Shown: positions 51,014 to 60,003, numbered from the stretch's first letter. The stretch: 64,000 nucleotides of DNA from Desulfosarcina alkanivorans (GCF_009688945.1 NZ_AP021874.1:4712001-4776000), one strand, 5' to 3'. The notes: generated by a model from the letters alone, not told the origin. Numbers and translations: made by a program.

Positions 51014-52102
51014 ATGACGCCTATACGCTGCTTCTTTAAACCGTTCAGACCCACTGCTATTTTCAGGATGGAAGCAAGGAGACAACGCCGTCCGCAGCGC
51101 CGGTTGTCCCCCGTGGTTGCACTTTCCCTGATCATGGCCTGGCATATAACCGCTGCCGCAGCGCCGGAGTTCATCGCGACGGTTTCCGTTGGCGATTTTC
51201 CCACCGCCATTGCCATGTCCCCCGACGGCGCCTTTGCATACATCACCAATCAACATGACGACACCGTTTCGGTGATTCGGCTTTCCCGTCATGCGCTGGC
51301 CGCCACCATAGGCGTGGGAAATGCGCCCAATGCCGTATCCGTGACCCCTGACGGCAATCGTGTATACGCCGGCAGCAACCCCATATCGGTGATCCGAACC
51401 GCCGATCATAGGGAGGTGGATACCATTGCAGCAGGAATGAATATCTATGGCATGGCCGTCACGCCCAACGGCCAATATGTCTATGTTTCCAACCCGGCCT
51501 CTTATACGGTCGGGGTCCTTGATACATCCGTCAATGCAATGATTGATCTGATTATGGTCGGTGGCGGTCCCACCCGCATGGCGGCATCCCCGGACGGGGA
51601 TTTCATTTATGTCACCAAGTGGGCTGACAATCAGTTGAAGGTGATTGAAACGGCCACCCATGCCGTGGTGAGCACCATTTCCGTGGGAAGCAGTCCCCAT
51701 GGCATCGCTGTCACACCAGACGGCTGCTATGCATGTATCGCCAACCGGATATCGGATACCGTTTCCATCGTCGCAACGGCGGACACCAGTGTTGAAGGGA
51801 CGGTGCCGGTGGGCAATGAACCGGTCGGGGTGGCCATTGACCCTGAAGGGTCATGCGCATACATCAGCAACCTATCCGATGATAGCGTATCGGTCATTGA
51901 ACTCTCCACCCGCACCGTGGTGGCAACCATCGCAACAGGGAATGCTCCTTCCGCCGTTGCCGTTACGCCGAATGGCGAATACCTGTACGTTGCCAACAGC
52001 GCCGACAATACGGTTACGGTGATCCGGATTTCTGAACGGTCGGGTTTGTTTTTTCCGATCAAGACCACAACCGGAAAGACGGCAATCATCTATATCGAAT
52101 AA
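51014..52102 (+). CDS. Exported YVTN-repeat beta-propeller protein
   Basis: A 362-residue exported protein. A basic N terminus and hydrophobic segment (about 30-50) are followed by seven repeats of about 42 residues with the pattern VxVTPDGxxxYVxNxxDxTVSVIxxxT, a complete seven-bladed YVTN propeller. Variants such as MSPDGAFAYITNQHDD and VTPNGEYLYVANSADN are clear. GAGAGG precedes ATG 51014; an inner ATG at 51068 is possible. Surface or periplasmic binding role inferred. Confidence 0.82.
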   Translation: MTPIRCFFKPFRPTAIFRMEARRQRRPQRRLSPVVALSLIMAWHITAAAAPEFIATVSVGDFPTAIAMSPDGAFAYITNQHDDTVSVIRLSRHALAATIGVGNAPNAVSVTPDGNRVYAGSNPISVIRTADHREVDTIAAGMNIYGMAVTPNGQYVYVSNPASYTVGVLDTSVNAMIDLIMVGGGPTRMAASPDGDFIYVTKWADNQLKVIETATHAVVSTISVGSSPHGIAVTPDGCYACIANRISDTVSIVATADTSVEGTVPVGNEPVGVAIDPEGSCAYISNLSDDSVSVIELSTRTVVATIATGNAPSAVAVTPNGEYLYVANSADNTVTVIRISERSGLFFPIKTTTGKTAIIYIE

Positions 52103-53004
52103 AATTGAGGCAGCAGTTGGTTTCGGCCTATGCCTTCAAGGACGGTACAAGGGATGCCGCCGGAAAAAAGGCGGGCAAGACCCTGAGCAGGGGTCTTGCC
52201 CTAGAAGGAGGAACGAAAAAGAAAGCCCTTCAGTGGTTTGATCCGACTCCCTGAGGCAAAAGGGCGCCGGCATACGGTCAACCCTGCTGAATCGGTTCCG
52301 GTTTCGCTCCACAGAGGGTAAAAAGCAAAATTTGTACCGACATAATATTTATAAATAATTCAGTATTTTATAAAGCCGGGTGGGCGGCTTATGACATTTT
52401 TTGTCACCATCGTTTTCACAAATTGTCACCTTGGCTGTGTCCAAGGGGTGTGTGCCTGGGGCGATGATTGCATGAACCAGCCTGCGGATGCCACCCCCTT
52501 CACGGTCACGACGGTCTCCGGTCCTGTCGACCATTTGACAATGACCGCATGAATGACCAATTAGGTATGTAGATACTTATTTCAGGATGAATCGGACGAA
52601 CTGGATTGTGGCGAGCGAACGCGACATGCCCACGCCTGATTGGCTGACCGGGAGGCTTCCCGATCCGGGATAACGATGATTAACGACGACACAACCCAAT
52701 GGTTGCCAGGCGACCTGATTCGCTTTCCATACGATTTGAAACTGAACCGTTGAATCCCGGCTGTACCGGTGAGACGGCCGTTGATAAGGATTCCACAACC
52801 ACCTGCCCCCTTTCAGGCGAACACAGCTGACCCCGATCTAAGCGTCTTCTCCGAGCCATTGTTCGAGCTACCGGGTTTCCTGATTTCATCATGGCATGTT
52901 TCGTGACATGAACGGATGACGCCAGCGGCATTGACCGGCTGCCGCTTCACCAACGACCGGGTGCGTGTCTGTTGGTGTCGACCACCTTTTTCCGGAGGCG
53001 TAAA
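52103..53004. other. Long intergenic region between propeller and LRR genes
   Basis: About 900 bp with no supported gene. It holds an 11-bp perfect hairpin (GGGCAAGACCC 52173-52183 with GGGTCTTGCCC 52191-52201), an isolated ribosome-site-like AGAAGGAGGAAC at 52203 with no start codon at usable distance, an AT-rich patch at 52325-52380, and two TTGTCACC copies at 52398 and 52425. It may contain remains of a lost gene. Confidence 0.5.
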
Positions 53005-54483
53005 ATGACGCGATGCCCGCGATGGATCCTTTTAACCCTGTTTTTTTTGCTGCCCGGCACATTTTCCGTTGCCAGTTCGGCGATTCCAGTCCTGGAAAGA
53101 AATGCCTTGATTGCTCTATACACCGCTACCGGTGGAAGCCGTTGGTCGGACAACAGCGGGTGGAAAACACCGCCGCTGGCCGCCGACGGGTTTGCCATGC
53201 CCGGTACCGAATGCAGCTGGTATGGGGTGGGCTGCTACGAAAACCGGGTAACCGCGCTTGAGTTCATCGACAACCAGCTGACCGGCAGCATGCCTGCCGA
53301 ATTGGGAGATTTTGCCAACCTTCAGGTCCTTGAACTGTGGGTCAACCAGCTGACCGGCAGCATCCCCGCCGAATTGGGACATCTTTCCCTCCTGGAGTAT
53401 TTGAATCTTGGCGACAACGGACTGACCGGCAGCATCCCACCGGCGCTTAAAAATCTTTCCCGCCTCCAAACCCTCTCGCTATACTCCAACCGGTTGAGCG
53501 GCGGCATCCCTTCGGAGCTGGGCGCTCTTGCCAACTTGCAAGGCATGTTTCTCATGGACAACCAGCTGAGCGGCGGCATTCCCCCGGAATTGGGAAATTT
53601 GTCCGGTCTGAAGCGGCTTGAGCTTTATTTCAACCAGTTGACCGGCAGCATTCCACCCCAATTGAAAAATCTTGCCGGCCTGGAGTATCTGGACCTGTCG
53701 CTGAATCAGCTGAGCGGCAGCATTCCCGCCGAACTGGGCGATCTCTCCAACCTGGAAAGCCTGCTGCTGACCGGCAATGCATTGGCGGCCAGCATCCCGC
53801 CGGAGCTGGGCAACCTGACCCGCCTCGAGCGCCTTGAACTGAATGCCAACCAGTTGGGCGGCAGCATTCCCGCTGAACTGGGCGATCTCTCCAACCTGGA
53901 AAGCCTGCTGCTGACCGGCAATGCACTGACGGGCAGCATCCCGCCGGAGCTGGGCAACCTGACCCGCCTCGAGCGCCTTGAACTGAATGCCAACCAGTTG
54001 GGCGGCAGCATCCCGCCGGAATTGGGAGGCCTTGCCAGCCTGCACTATCTGGAACTTTCATCCAACCAGTTGGACGGCAGCATCCCCCCGGAATTGGGAG
54101 GCCTTGCCAGCCTGCAGAACCTGCTTTTGTCCGCCAACCAGCTGAGCGGCAGCATTCCCGCCGAACTGGGCGATCTCTCCAACCTGCAAAGCCTGCATCT
54201 GCAGTATAACCAGTTGAGCGGCAACATTCCCGCCGAATTGGGACGCCTTGCCAATCTTGGTGTCCTGTGGCTTTTGTCCAACCGGCTGGCCGGCAGCATT
54301 CCGCCGGAACTGATTAACCTGAACAGTTTGTTTTTCCTGAGAATTTGTGAAAATCACCTCTATACCGACAATGAGACCCTGCGCCAGTTTTTAAATGACC
54401 TGGAGCCGGACTGGGAAAGCTGCCAGACACCCCTGCCCGCCGTATCTCTGCCTTTCCTGAACATCCTGCTGCTTGACGATTGA
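53005..54483 (+). CDS. Exported leucine-rich-repeat protein
   Basis: A 492-residue exported protein: signal peptide (about 1-26), an LRRNT-like cap with the plant-type pattern ALIALYTATGGSRWSDNSGW...CSWYGVGC, then about 15 LRRs of 24 residues (pattern LxxLxLxxNQLxGSIPxELGxLxN). A 144-bp unit (two LRRs) is tandemly duplicated at 53731-53874 and 53875-54018. It ends SLPFLNILLLDD. GGAGG lies 6 bp before the ATG. A ligand- or surface-binding role is typical for such proteins. Confidence 0.85.
   Translation: MTRCPRWILLTLFFLLPGTFSVASSAIPVLERNALIALYTATGGSRWSDNSGWKTPPLAADGFAMPGTECSWYGVGCYENRVTALEFIDNQLTGSMPAELGDFANLQVLELWVNQLTGSIPAELGHLSLLEYLNLGDNGLTGSIPPALKNLSRLQTLSLYSNRLSGGIPSELGALANLQGMFLMDNQLSGGIPPELGNLSGLKRLELYFNQLTGSIPPQLKNLAGLEYLDLSLNQLSGSIPAELGDLSNLESLLLTGNALAASIPPELGNLTRLERLELNANQLGGSIPAELGDLSNLESLLLTGNALTGSIPPELGNLTRLERLELNANQLGGSIPPELGGLASLHYLELSSNQLDGSIPPELGGLASLQNLLLSANQLSGSIPAELGDLSNLQSLHLQYNQLSGNIPAELGRLANLGVLWLLSNRLAGSIPPELINLNSLFFLRICENHLYTDNETLRQFLNDLEPDWESCQTPLPAVSLPFLNILLLDD
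53731..54018 (+). repeat. Tandem 144-bp repeat inside the LRR gene
   Basis: Two nearly identical 144-bp units encode two LRRs each (ELGDLSNLESLLLTGNAL...). A third partial copy starts near 54161. The low divergence at synonymous sites indicates recent duplication. Confidence 0.8.
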
Positions 54484-54728
54484 TCGAGTGTCCGTTTGCT
54501 TTGGTATGAAACCTGCTTTTATTCGAGGGTGGAAACGGCCCATCTGCGATCGTCTTTATTTTGGCGATCGTCCATGAAGGAACGGAAAACGCCCATGCGG
54601 GCAATAAAAGCTGGGAACACGGGTTGTCGAGAAAGCCCGGCAGCCCGTTATACCCGACTCGGGCAGGCGGATGGGCCGGCGCTTGTCAGGACGATCCTGC
54701 CGGTTTTACCGGAGAGGTGCATTCTCTG

Positions 54729-55565
54729 ATGCAGATAAAAAAAGTAATCATTTGCATGGCTATCCTCGTCGGCCTCGCCGGTGCGGACACGCGGGCGTTC
54801 GAACTCATGCTGCCGCGGGTTTACGATGAAGGCATGGCGGTATCCAACTGGCTGATGAGTGAAAAACTCGACGGGGTGCGCGGCTATTGGGACGGGCGGC
54901 AACTGTTCTCAAAAAACGGGACGCTGTTTCATGCCCCTCCGGCCTTCACCCGAAATTTCCCCGATTTTGCGGTCGAGGGGGAAATATGGGGCGGTCGGAA
55001 TACTTTCGAAAAAACCGCAGGCATCGTCAGGCAACAGGAGGCACACGACGGCTGGCTGGCGCTGAAATTCGCCGTCTTCGATGTCCCGACGGCTGGCGGG
55101 GGCTTTGAGAATCGACTGCGCAAGGCGGCCGACTGGTTCGACCGGCACCCCTCCGATCACGCCTTTGTCATCGAACACCGCCCGGTTGAAAGCCATGCGC
55201 ATGTATCCCAAGAATTGAAACGGATCGAAGCGCTGGGTGGCGAAGGGCTCATCCTCAGACGGCGGGGTTCCCTCTACACCGCGGGCAGAAGCCGGGACAT
55301 CCTGAAAGTAAAAAGTTATGCGGACATGGAAGCCGTGGTTGTCGCGCATCTATCCGGAAAAGGGCGTAACGAAGGCCGGATGGGATCCCTGGTGGTAGAA
55401 CTTCCGGGCAGCCGGACGAGGTTCAAAATAGGCACCGGCTTTTCCGACGCGACCAGGGAAAATCCACCACCCGTCGGAACCCTGATCACCTTCAAGCACT
55501 ATGGATTTTACCAGTCGGGCATTCCCAAATTCCCCTCCTTCCTGCGGGTCAGGGACGATTTTTGA
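54729..55565 (+). CDS. Exported ATP-dependent DNA ligase (LigE-type)
   Basis: A 278-residue minimal ATP-dependent DNA ligase with a signal peptide (about 1-23), so it should act in the periplasm. The nucleotidyl Lys lies in SEKLDGVRGYWDG; further motifs are FAVEGEIWGG, FAVFDVPT, GEGLILRRRGSLY and DILKVKSYADMEAVVV. The OB-fold ends in FKHYGFYQSGIPKFPSFLRVR. This matches the LigE group linked to DNA uptake or extracellular DNA. ATG 54729 is chosen since it begins the signal peptide. Confidence 0.85.
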   Translation: MQIKKVIICMAILVGLAGADTRAFELMLPRVYDEGMAVSNWLMSEKLDGVRGYWDGRQLFSKNGTLFHAPPAFTRNFPDFAVEGEIWGGRNTFEKTAGIVRQQEAHDGWLALKFAVFDVPTAGGGFENRLRKAADWFDRHPSDHAFVIEHRPVESHAHVSQELKRIEALGGEGLILRRRGSLYTAGRSRDILKVKSYADMEAVVVAHLSGKGRNEGRMGSLVVELPGSRTRFKIGTGFSDATRENPPPVGTLITFKHYGFYQSGIPKFPSFLRVRDDF

Positions 55566-55927
55566 GCGTGTCGTACTGCGATGCAGGATAACGGGCATCC
55601 ACGGTGCGCCGTAAGGTAGATCGGATTCCCCTGTTCCAATCAGCCGTGCCCGGCCTGTCATGGTAGCGTCCAGTAATCATTTAGAATCATTTGTGTTTTG
55701 CCGGCTCTGTTCTCTGCATCAATCTTCGGACACGGTCGTTCATCTCTTCCCGATCGCGGTATTTTTCTCGCTATGTTTTGCACATTTGCCAAAATTGTTG
55801 GAGTTTGTTATTAGGCCTTTTGCTCAAAACCGGGCGATATACACCAGCCTCCAATTCTGCGGACAATCGCAGATGGGCCTGTTATGTGGCAAACGCAATC
55901 AACTATTCACCAACGGAAGGAAGAGGA
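55566..55927. other. Intergenic region before the rhodanese gene
   Basis: 362 bp, AT-richer in its second half. No gene or clear regulatory element is supported. Confidence 0.5.
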
Positions 55928-56500
55928 ATGAAAAAATCAATTTTGGGATTGTTGTCATGTCTGCTTCTTGTCAGTGGTTCGGCATGGGCGGGGTATCGCT
56001 ATACCGTCAAAGTCGATCACGAAGGCGGTAATGTCACCCCTTCGCAGGCCTATGAAATGGTGCAGAAAGATCCCGGTCACACCTTTATCGTCGATACCCG
56101 CACGAGGGCTGAATACCAGTTGATCGGTCATCCCGAGGGCGCATATAACATACCCAGGAAATTCTGGACCGGAAAGCTCGGCAAGAAAAAATACGGAATG
56201 GCCGATAATGCCAATTATGAAAAGGACCTGCTCGATCGGTTCGATCCCGCCACCGACAAACTGATATTCATGTGTCGCAGTGGAAAAAGAAGCTGTCTGT
56301 CCTGCCAGGCAGCGATCAACGCCGGATGGGATCCCAAAAGCGTATGCAATATGCTTGGCGGCTTCGAAGGGGATAAAATTTCGAACAGCAACAGTATTTT
56401 CGATGGCCAGCGCAAACTCGGTGGATGGAAAAACGAAGGGCTGCCCTGGAGCTACCATATTGACAAGACATTAGTCTACAAAGCTGATCAAACGCAGTAG
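55928..56500 (+). CDS. Exported rhodanese-like protein
   Basis: A 190-residue periplasmic single-domain rhodanese, an enzyme type that transfers sulfane sulfur. Signal peptide about 1-21. The domain shows FIVDTRTRAEYQLIGHPEGA and the active-site loop FMCRSGKRS with its Cys. Extra Cys follow (CLSCQAAINAGW, VCNMLGG). GGAAGAGG precedes the ATG. Sulfur transfer in a sulfide-producing cell is plausible; the acceptor is unknown. Confidence 0.85.
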   Translation: MKKSILGLLSCLLLVSGSAWAGYRYTVKVDHEGGNVTPSQAYEMVQKDPGHTFIVDTRTRAEYQLIGHPEGAYNIPRKFWTGKLGKKKYGMADNANYEKDLLDRFDPATDKLIFMCRSGKRSCLSCQAAINAGWDPKSVCNMLGGFEGDKISNSNSIFDGQRKLGGWKNEGLPWSYHIDKTLVYKADQTQ

Positions 56501-56653
56501 CATCGACTTGAAACCAGCCACATAACAGGTTATTAATACAGCAGGCGGGCCTTGCCGGCGGGTAGACCTGACCGCCAGTTCACAAAAGGCCCGTCTTGTT
56601 TTTTTTGAAGGTTCTTCCGAATGGGCTGCCCATAGACGCAAAGGAATTTGACC

Positions 56654-57895
56654 ATGGCATGGTTCAACCTGTTTTCGGGTCCGACGGCTGAACGGCTTGA
56701 AGAAAAAGGGGATGCCCTGGGCGCCGGTGGGTTCTGGGGAGAGGCCAAGCTTGAATATGAACATGCCCGTCGCAAGCTGGAAGCGGTTGCCCCGCCGGAT
56801 CGAGCGGGCCTGGCCAGGATTGCGGGAAAGATCGCTGGCGCCAGGGACGCGCTGGCCCGTGAGCATCACCGGAATGCCGCGCAGTTGGCGGCAAGCGGTC
56901 ATTTTGAAGAGGCCCTGGACCTGGTGGCGCTGGCCCTTGAGCTGGCGGGCGATGCATCCTTGAAAGCGGCCCTCGGCGAGCAACTCCGGACCATCGAGGC
57001 CTCTCGGGCCGCAGAGAACCGGCCGGTGCTCCCGAATCCGGAAGACCTGTGGGGGCCGGAGGAAGACGATGGGCCCGTCCAGGCGCCGGATGAACAATTC
57101 AGGGCGCTGTGCGGCACCTTGCCCGACCCGGTGCGACGGGCCTATCTGGGGTATGGTTCCGATTTTAAAACCGGTTATCTTGCACTGAACAACGGCGACT
57201 TCGAGACTGCCGAGCGGTATCTCGTCCGAGCCCTGGACGCGCAGGACGCGCCGGACAGCTATATCCCCCTTGAACTGGCCACCGCCCGCCTTCACCTCAA
57301 TCGGCCGGACCAGGCCCGGCAGCTGCTGGAGGCGCTGCTGGACCACCACCCGGACGCCCTGCCGGCCTATCAGCTCTTGTGTGAAATACACTGGGAACAG
57401 GGGCGCTTCGACCGGGCCGATGCCCTGCTGGCGGCGATTCCATCAGAGCTGGCGGCGTCCCGGGCCGTGTTTATCCTCAAGGGTGAAACCCTCGTTCAAG
57501 CCGGTTATCTCGACGCCGCCAAGACCTTCTATCGCGATTTTCTGGCAACCTATGGCTGGGACGAATCCATGGCCGGCGCGCTGGCCAGAACCCACGAGGC
57601 CCTGGGTGAAACGGACCATGCGCTTCGGATGTATCAGGAGATCATGGGCCACTGCAGCGGATGCCAAAGCCGCATCGATCCCCTGGTTAAGGAAAAAGTG
57701 GCCGATCTCTCCTTCGCCGCCGGCAACCGCGACACGGCCATCCTGGAGCTCTACCTGTCCCTGGCCCAGGACTTTCCTGAAAAGGCCTCCGCGTATTACG
57801 CCAGGGTCAGCCGTATTTACCACACACTGGGCAACGAGACCGAAGCCCGGCGATTTTTGGCGCTGGCCGAACGGATGGCCCCGGGAAACGATTGA
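56654..57895 (+). CDS. Tetratricopeptide-repeat protein
   Basis: A 413-residue soluble helical protein built of TPR-like helix pairs (for example YLALNNGDFETAERYLVRAL, ARQLLEALLDHHPDALPAYQ, CEIHWEQGRFDRADALLAAI). No signal peptide, no other domain. AAGGA lies 8 bp before the ATG at 56654. It probably serves as a scaffold; the partner is not evident. Confidence 0.7.
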   Translation: MAWFNLFSGPTAERLEEKGDALGAGGFWGEAKLEYEHARRKLEAVAPPDRAGLARIAGKIAGARDALAREHHRNAAQLAASGHFEEALDLVALALELAGDASLKAALGEQLRTIEASRAAENRPVLPNPEDLWGPEEDDGPVQAPDEQFRALCGTLPDPVRRAYLGYGSDFKTGYLALNNGDFETAERYLVRALDAQDAPDSYIPLELATARLHLNRPDQARQLLEALLDHHPDALPAYQLLCEIHWEQGRFDRADALLAAIPSELAASRAVFILKGETLVQAGYLDAAKTFYRDFLATYGWDESMAGALARTHEALGETDHALRMYQEIMGHCSGCQSRIDPLVKEKVADLSFAAGNRDTAILELYLSLAQDFPEKASAYYARVSRIYHTLGNETEARRFLALAERMAPGND

Positions 57896-58026
57896 TCTTT
57901 TTACAGGTTTCAAAATTTGACACATTTGGCCGGGTCTGGCGTGGATAAATTGACACAGGTTGCATGCATGGTTCTTTACAGGGCAAAAAGTGTTTGATAT
58001 TAAAGGAAATAAAAAAATTAAGCGCT

Positions 58027-58042
58027 TGGCATCTAATGTGCT
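58027..58042 (+). promoter_or_regulatory. Sigma-54-type (-24/-12) promoter
   Basis: TTGGCATCTAATGTGCT has GG (58028-58029) and GC (58040-58041) exactly 10 bp apart with good agreement at the -24 element (TTGGCA) and the -12 element (TGCT). Transcription would start near 58053. Confidence 0.5.
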
Positions 58043-58052
58043 TTAATTATCT

Positions 58053-58118
58053 GGCAGTGGTAATACGCTTCTCACTCCTCCCTCTTGACAAGGCCCGTTT
58101 ACGGGCCTTGTCTTTTTT
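58053..58118 (+). ncRNA. Candidate sigma-54-driven small RNA with anti-SD stretch
   Basis: The sequence from the predicted start to the terminator T-run is about 66 nt. The first half is unstructured and contains CTTCTCACTCCTCCCTCTT, a pyrimidine stretch with CCTCC complementary to ribosome binding sites. The second half is an 11-bp hairpin with a T-run. This is the build of a trans-acting small RNA. No family assignment. Confidence 0.4.
58087..58118 (+). terminator. Strong terminator
   Basis: GACAAGGCCCG (58087-58097) pairs perfectly with CGGGCCTTGTC (58102-58112), a TTTA loop, then TTTTTT. It is 190 bp past the TPR gene and 140 bp before sodN. Confidence 0.92.
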
Positions 58119-58257
58119 ACCGATTCCATTTTCCATGCAGCCCCCCTGTCCACGTTTTTTTTCCGTCCGCCGGTGACGTGTTCCCCCTTCCGGTTGTGGA
58201 CCGGCCGTACCATGGTTATACTAAAAAATTAAAGCCATTCAATGGAGGGAAACGACG

Positions 58258-58722
58258 ATGAAACGCTATCACACGCTTATTTCGCTGCTTGCCTTTGCCG
58301 TGGCCGGATATATTCTGCTGTCACCCCAAACCGGTCATTCCCATTGCCAGATTCCATGCGGGATATATGATGACCACATGCGTGTCCGATCCATGCGCGA
58401 GGATGCCGCGACGGTAGACAAGTCCGCCCGGTTGATTGCCGAGTTGGCGGGCAAGCCCGATGCGCAATCGCAAAACCAATTGGTGCGCTGGGTGATGAAT
58501 AAGGAAAAGCACGCCCAGCAGATCATCGCCACGATCTGTGATTATTTCCTGACCCAACGCGTCAAGCCCGGTCAAAAAGACTATGCAGCGCGACTGGCAG
58601 CCCATCATGCAGTGATCGTCGCCGCCATGCAGGCCAAGCAACATGCGGATGTGTCCTACGCGAAAATCCTGACCAAACGTGTAGACGCCCTGTCGTCTTA
58701 CTATCCTGAACACGATCATTAG
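58258..58722 (+). CDS. sodN: Nickel superoxide dismutase
   Basis: Ni-SOD disproportionates superoxide. The 154-residue precursor contains the nickel hook HCQIPCGIY, in which His1, Cys2 and Cys6 of the mature chain bind Ni. The hook is preceded by a Sec-type signal (about 1-27, ending TGHS) instead of the short propeptide removed by a SodX-like protease in actinobacteria. So export and exposure of His1 may be the same cut. The helical-bundle remainder (WVMNKEKHAQQIIATICDYF) fits. ATGGAGGG precedes the ATG. No sodX is adjacent. Confidence 0.9.
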   Translation: MKRYHTLISLLAFAVAGYILLSPQTGHSHCQIPCGIYDDHMRVRSMREDAATVDKSARLIAELAGKPDAQSQNQLVRWVMNKEKHAQQIIATICDYFLTQRVKPGQKDYAARLAAHHAVIVAAMQAKQHADVSYAKILTKRVDALSSYYPEHDH

Positions 58723-58732
58723 GAGATGCGCC

Positions 58733-59569
58733 ATGACTCCGGGAGCACTTCATAAACTGGCGGCTTTTTCCACTCGCCCCGAAGGGGGAAATCCCGCCGG
58801 CGTATGGATCGGCGAGACGCTTCCGGACTCCGGCACGATGCAGGAGATCGCCGCGGGAGTCGGTTTTTCCGAAACCGCTTTCGTGGCGCCTGCCACCGGA
58901 AGCCGCCGTCGCGTCCGTTACTACAGTCCCGAGGCGGAAGTCTCATTTTGCGGGCATGCCACGATTGCCACGGGCGTGTTGCTGGGCGAAAGCGAGGGGG
59001 ACGGCACCTACACGCTGGAAACCGCTGTCGGTGAGGTGCCGGTGTCCGTGGGCGTCCGTAATGGCGTGCGTGAGGCATCGCTGACATCCGTCGAACCCGT
59101 GGATTCACCGGCGCCGGATTCATTGGTTGACGAGGCCCTTTCGGCACTCGGCTGGGGACGTGACGAACTCGACGCCGCGATACCTCCGGCGAGGGCCTAC
59201 GCCGGTGCATGGCATCTGGTGATGGCCGTCGCCGCCGCGGATCGGCTGGCCGAGCTCGAGTATTCATTCGACACCCTGAAGGGGCTTATGCTTCGGGAAA
59301 AACTCACCACGCTGCAACTGGTCTGGCGGCAAAGCAACGACGTGTTCCATTCCCGCAATCCTTTTCCGGTCGGCGGGGTGGTTGAGGATCCCGCCACCGG
59401 TGCCGCCGCCGCGGCCCTGGGTGGCTATCTTCGGTCGGCCGGCCTCATTTCGGTGCCGACCACGATCCGGGTGTACCAGGGCGACCACATGGGACGCCCC
59501 AGCCGACTTGTGGTGCAGATCCCTGCCATCGGCGGGATCGTGGTTTCCGGCACGGCTGTCAGGCTGTGA
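58733..59569 (+). CDS. PhzF-family isomerase/epimerase-like protein
   Basis: A 278-residue member of the PhzF/DapF-fold family, whose members isomerise or epimerise small acids. Typical segments are VAAFSTRPEGGNPAGV-like KLAAFSTRPEGGNPAGVW, FSETAFVAP, RYYSPEAEVSFCGHATIAT and EDPATGAAAAALGGYL. No phenazine gene is nearby, so the substrate is unknown. It starts 10 bp after sodN and may share its transcript. Confidence 0.85.
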   Translation: MTPGALHKLAAFSTRPEGGNPAGVWIGETLPDSGTMQEIAAGVGFSETAFVAPATGSRRRVRYYSPEAEVSFCGHATIATGVLLGESEGDGTYTLETAVGEVPVSVGVRNGVREASLTSVEPVDSPAPDSLVDEALSALGWGRDELDAAIPPARAYAGAWHLVMAVAAADRLAELEYSFDTLKGLMLREKLTTLQLVWRQSNDVFHSRNPFPVGGVVEDPATGAAAAALGGYLRSAGLISVPTTIRVYQGDHMGRPSRLVVQIPAIGGIVVSGTAVRL

Positions 59570-60003
59570 TCGGGTGACGGAAAGGACAGATGTCGCCTGT
59601 CAAGGGCTCGGGTTTTTTCGTTATATAAAGCCGGTGCGGCTTGATCCGGATCCGCCCTGGTATTCCTGCCGTTGGATGACGCCGTGGCGACGTGAAAATA
59701 TAGGGTTTACATTTGTGGCGACACCCAATAGGCTTATCTGTATTTCAACAGCGCTTTCCGCAGTCCGAAAAAAGTCAAGACAGCCGAGTCTTGTACCCAT
59801 ACGCCCAACAGCATCCGGCCGAAACTTAATCCTTGGGGGGAATCTTCCTATGGACAACGATCATGCAGGCTGACCGACTCTTTTCTCACCTTGAACCGGT
59901 CCACCGCCGCGTCGCCGGCTGAACGCACTGGCGATACGGATCTTCCTGGCCACGCGGTATCTGTTTTTCCCTGTTGAATCGCTTCGAAGAGAAGGACGCT
60001 GAT
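59570..60003. other. Intergenic region after the PhzF gene
   Basis: 434 bp with no supported gene. A weak promoter-like pair (TTTACA near 59708, TAGGCT near 59731) is the only feature seen. Confidence 0.45.

Larger units (their letters stand above)
57896..58257. other. Intergenic region carrying a candidate small RNA gene
   Basis: 362 bp between the TPR gene and sodN. It holds a sigma-54-like promoter, a candidate small RNA with a strong terminator, and two ATTGACACA/TTTGACACA direct repeats at 57916-57953. No protein gene is supported. Confidence 0.5.

Noticed and set aside
53479..54045. Repetitive minus-strand frames opposite the LRR gene
   Set aside because: Periodicity comes from the LRR repeat itself, read in reverse.
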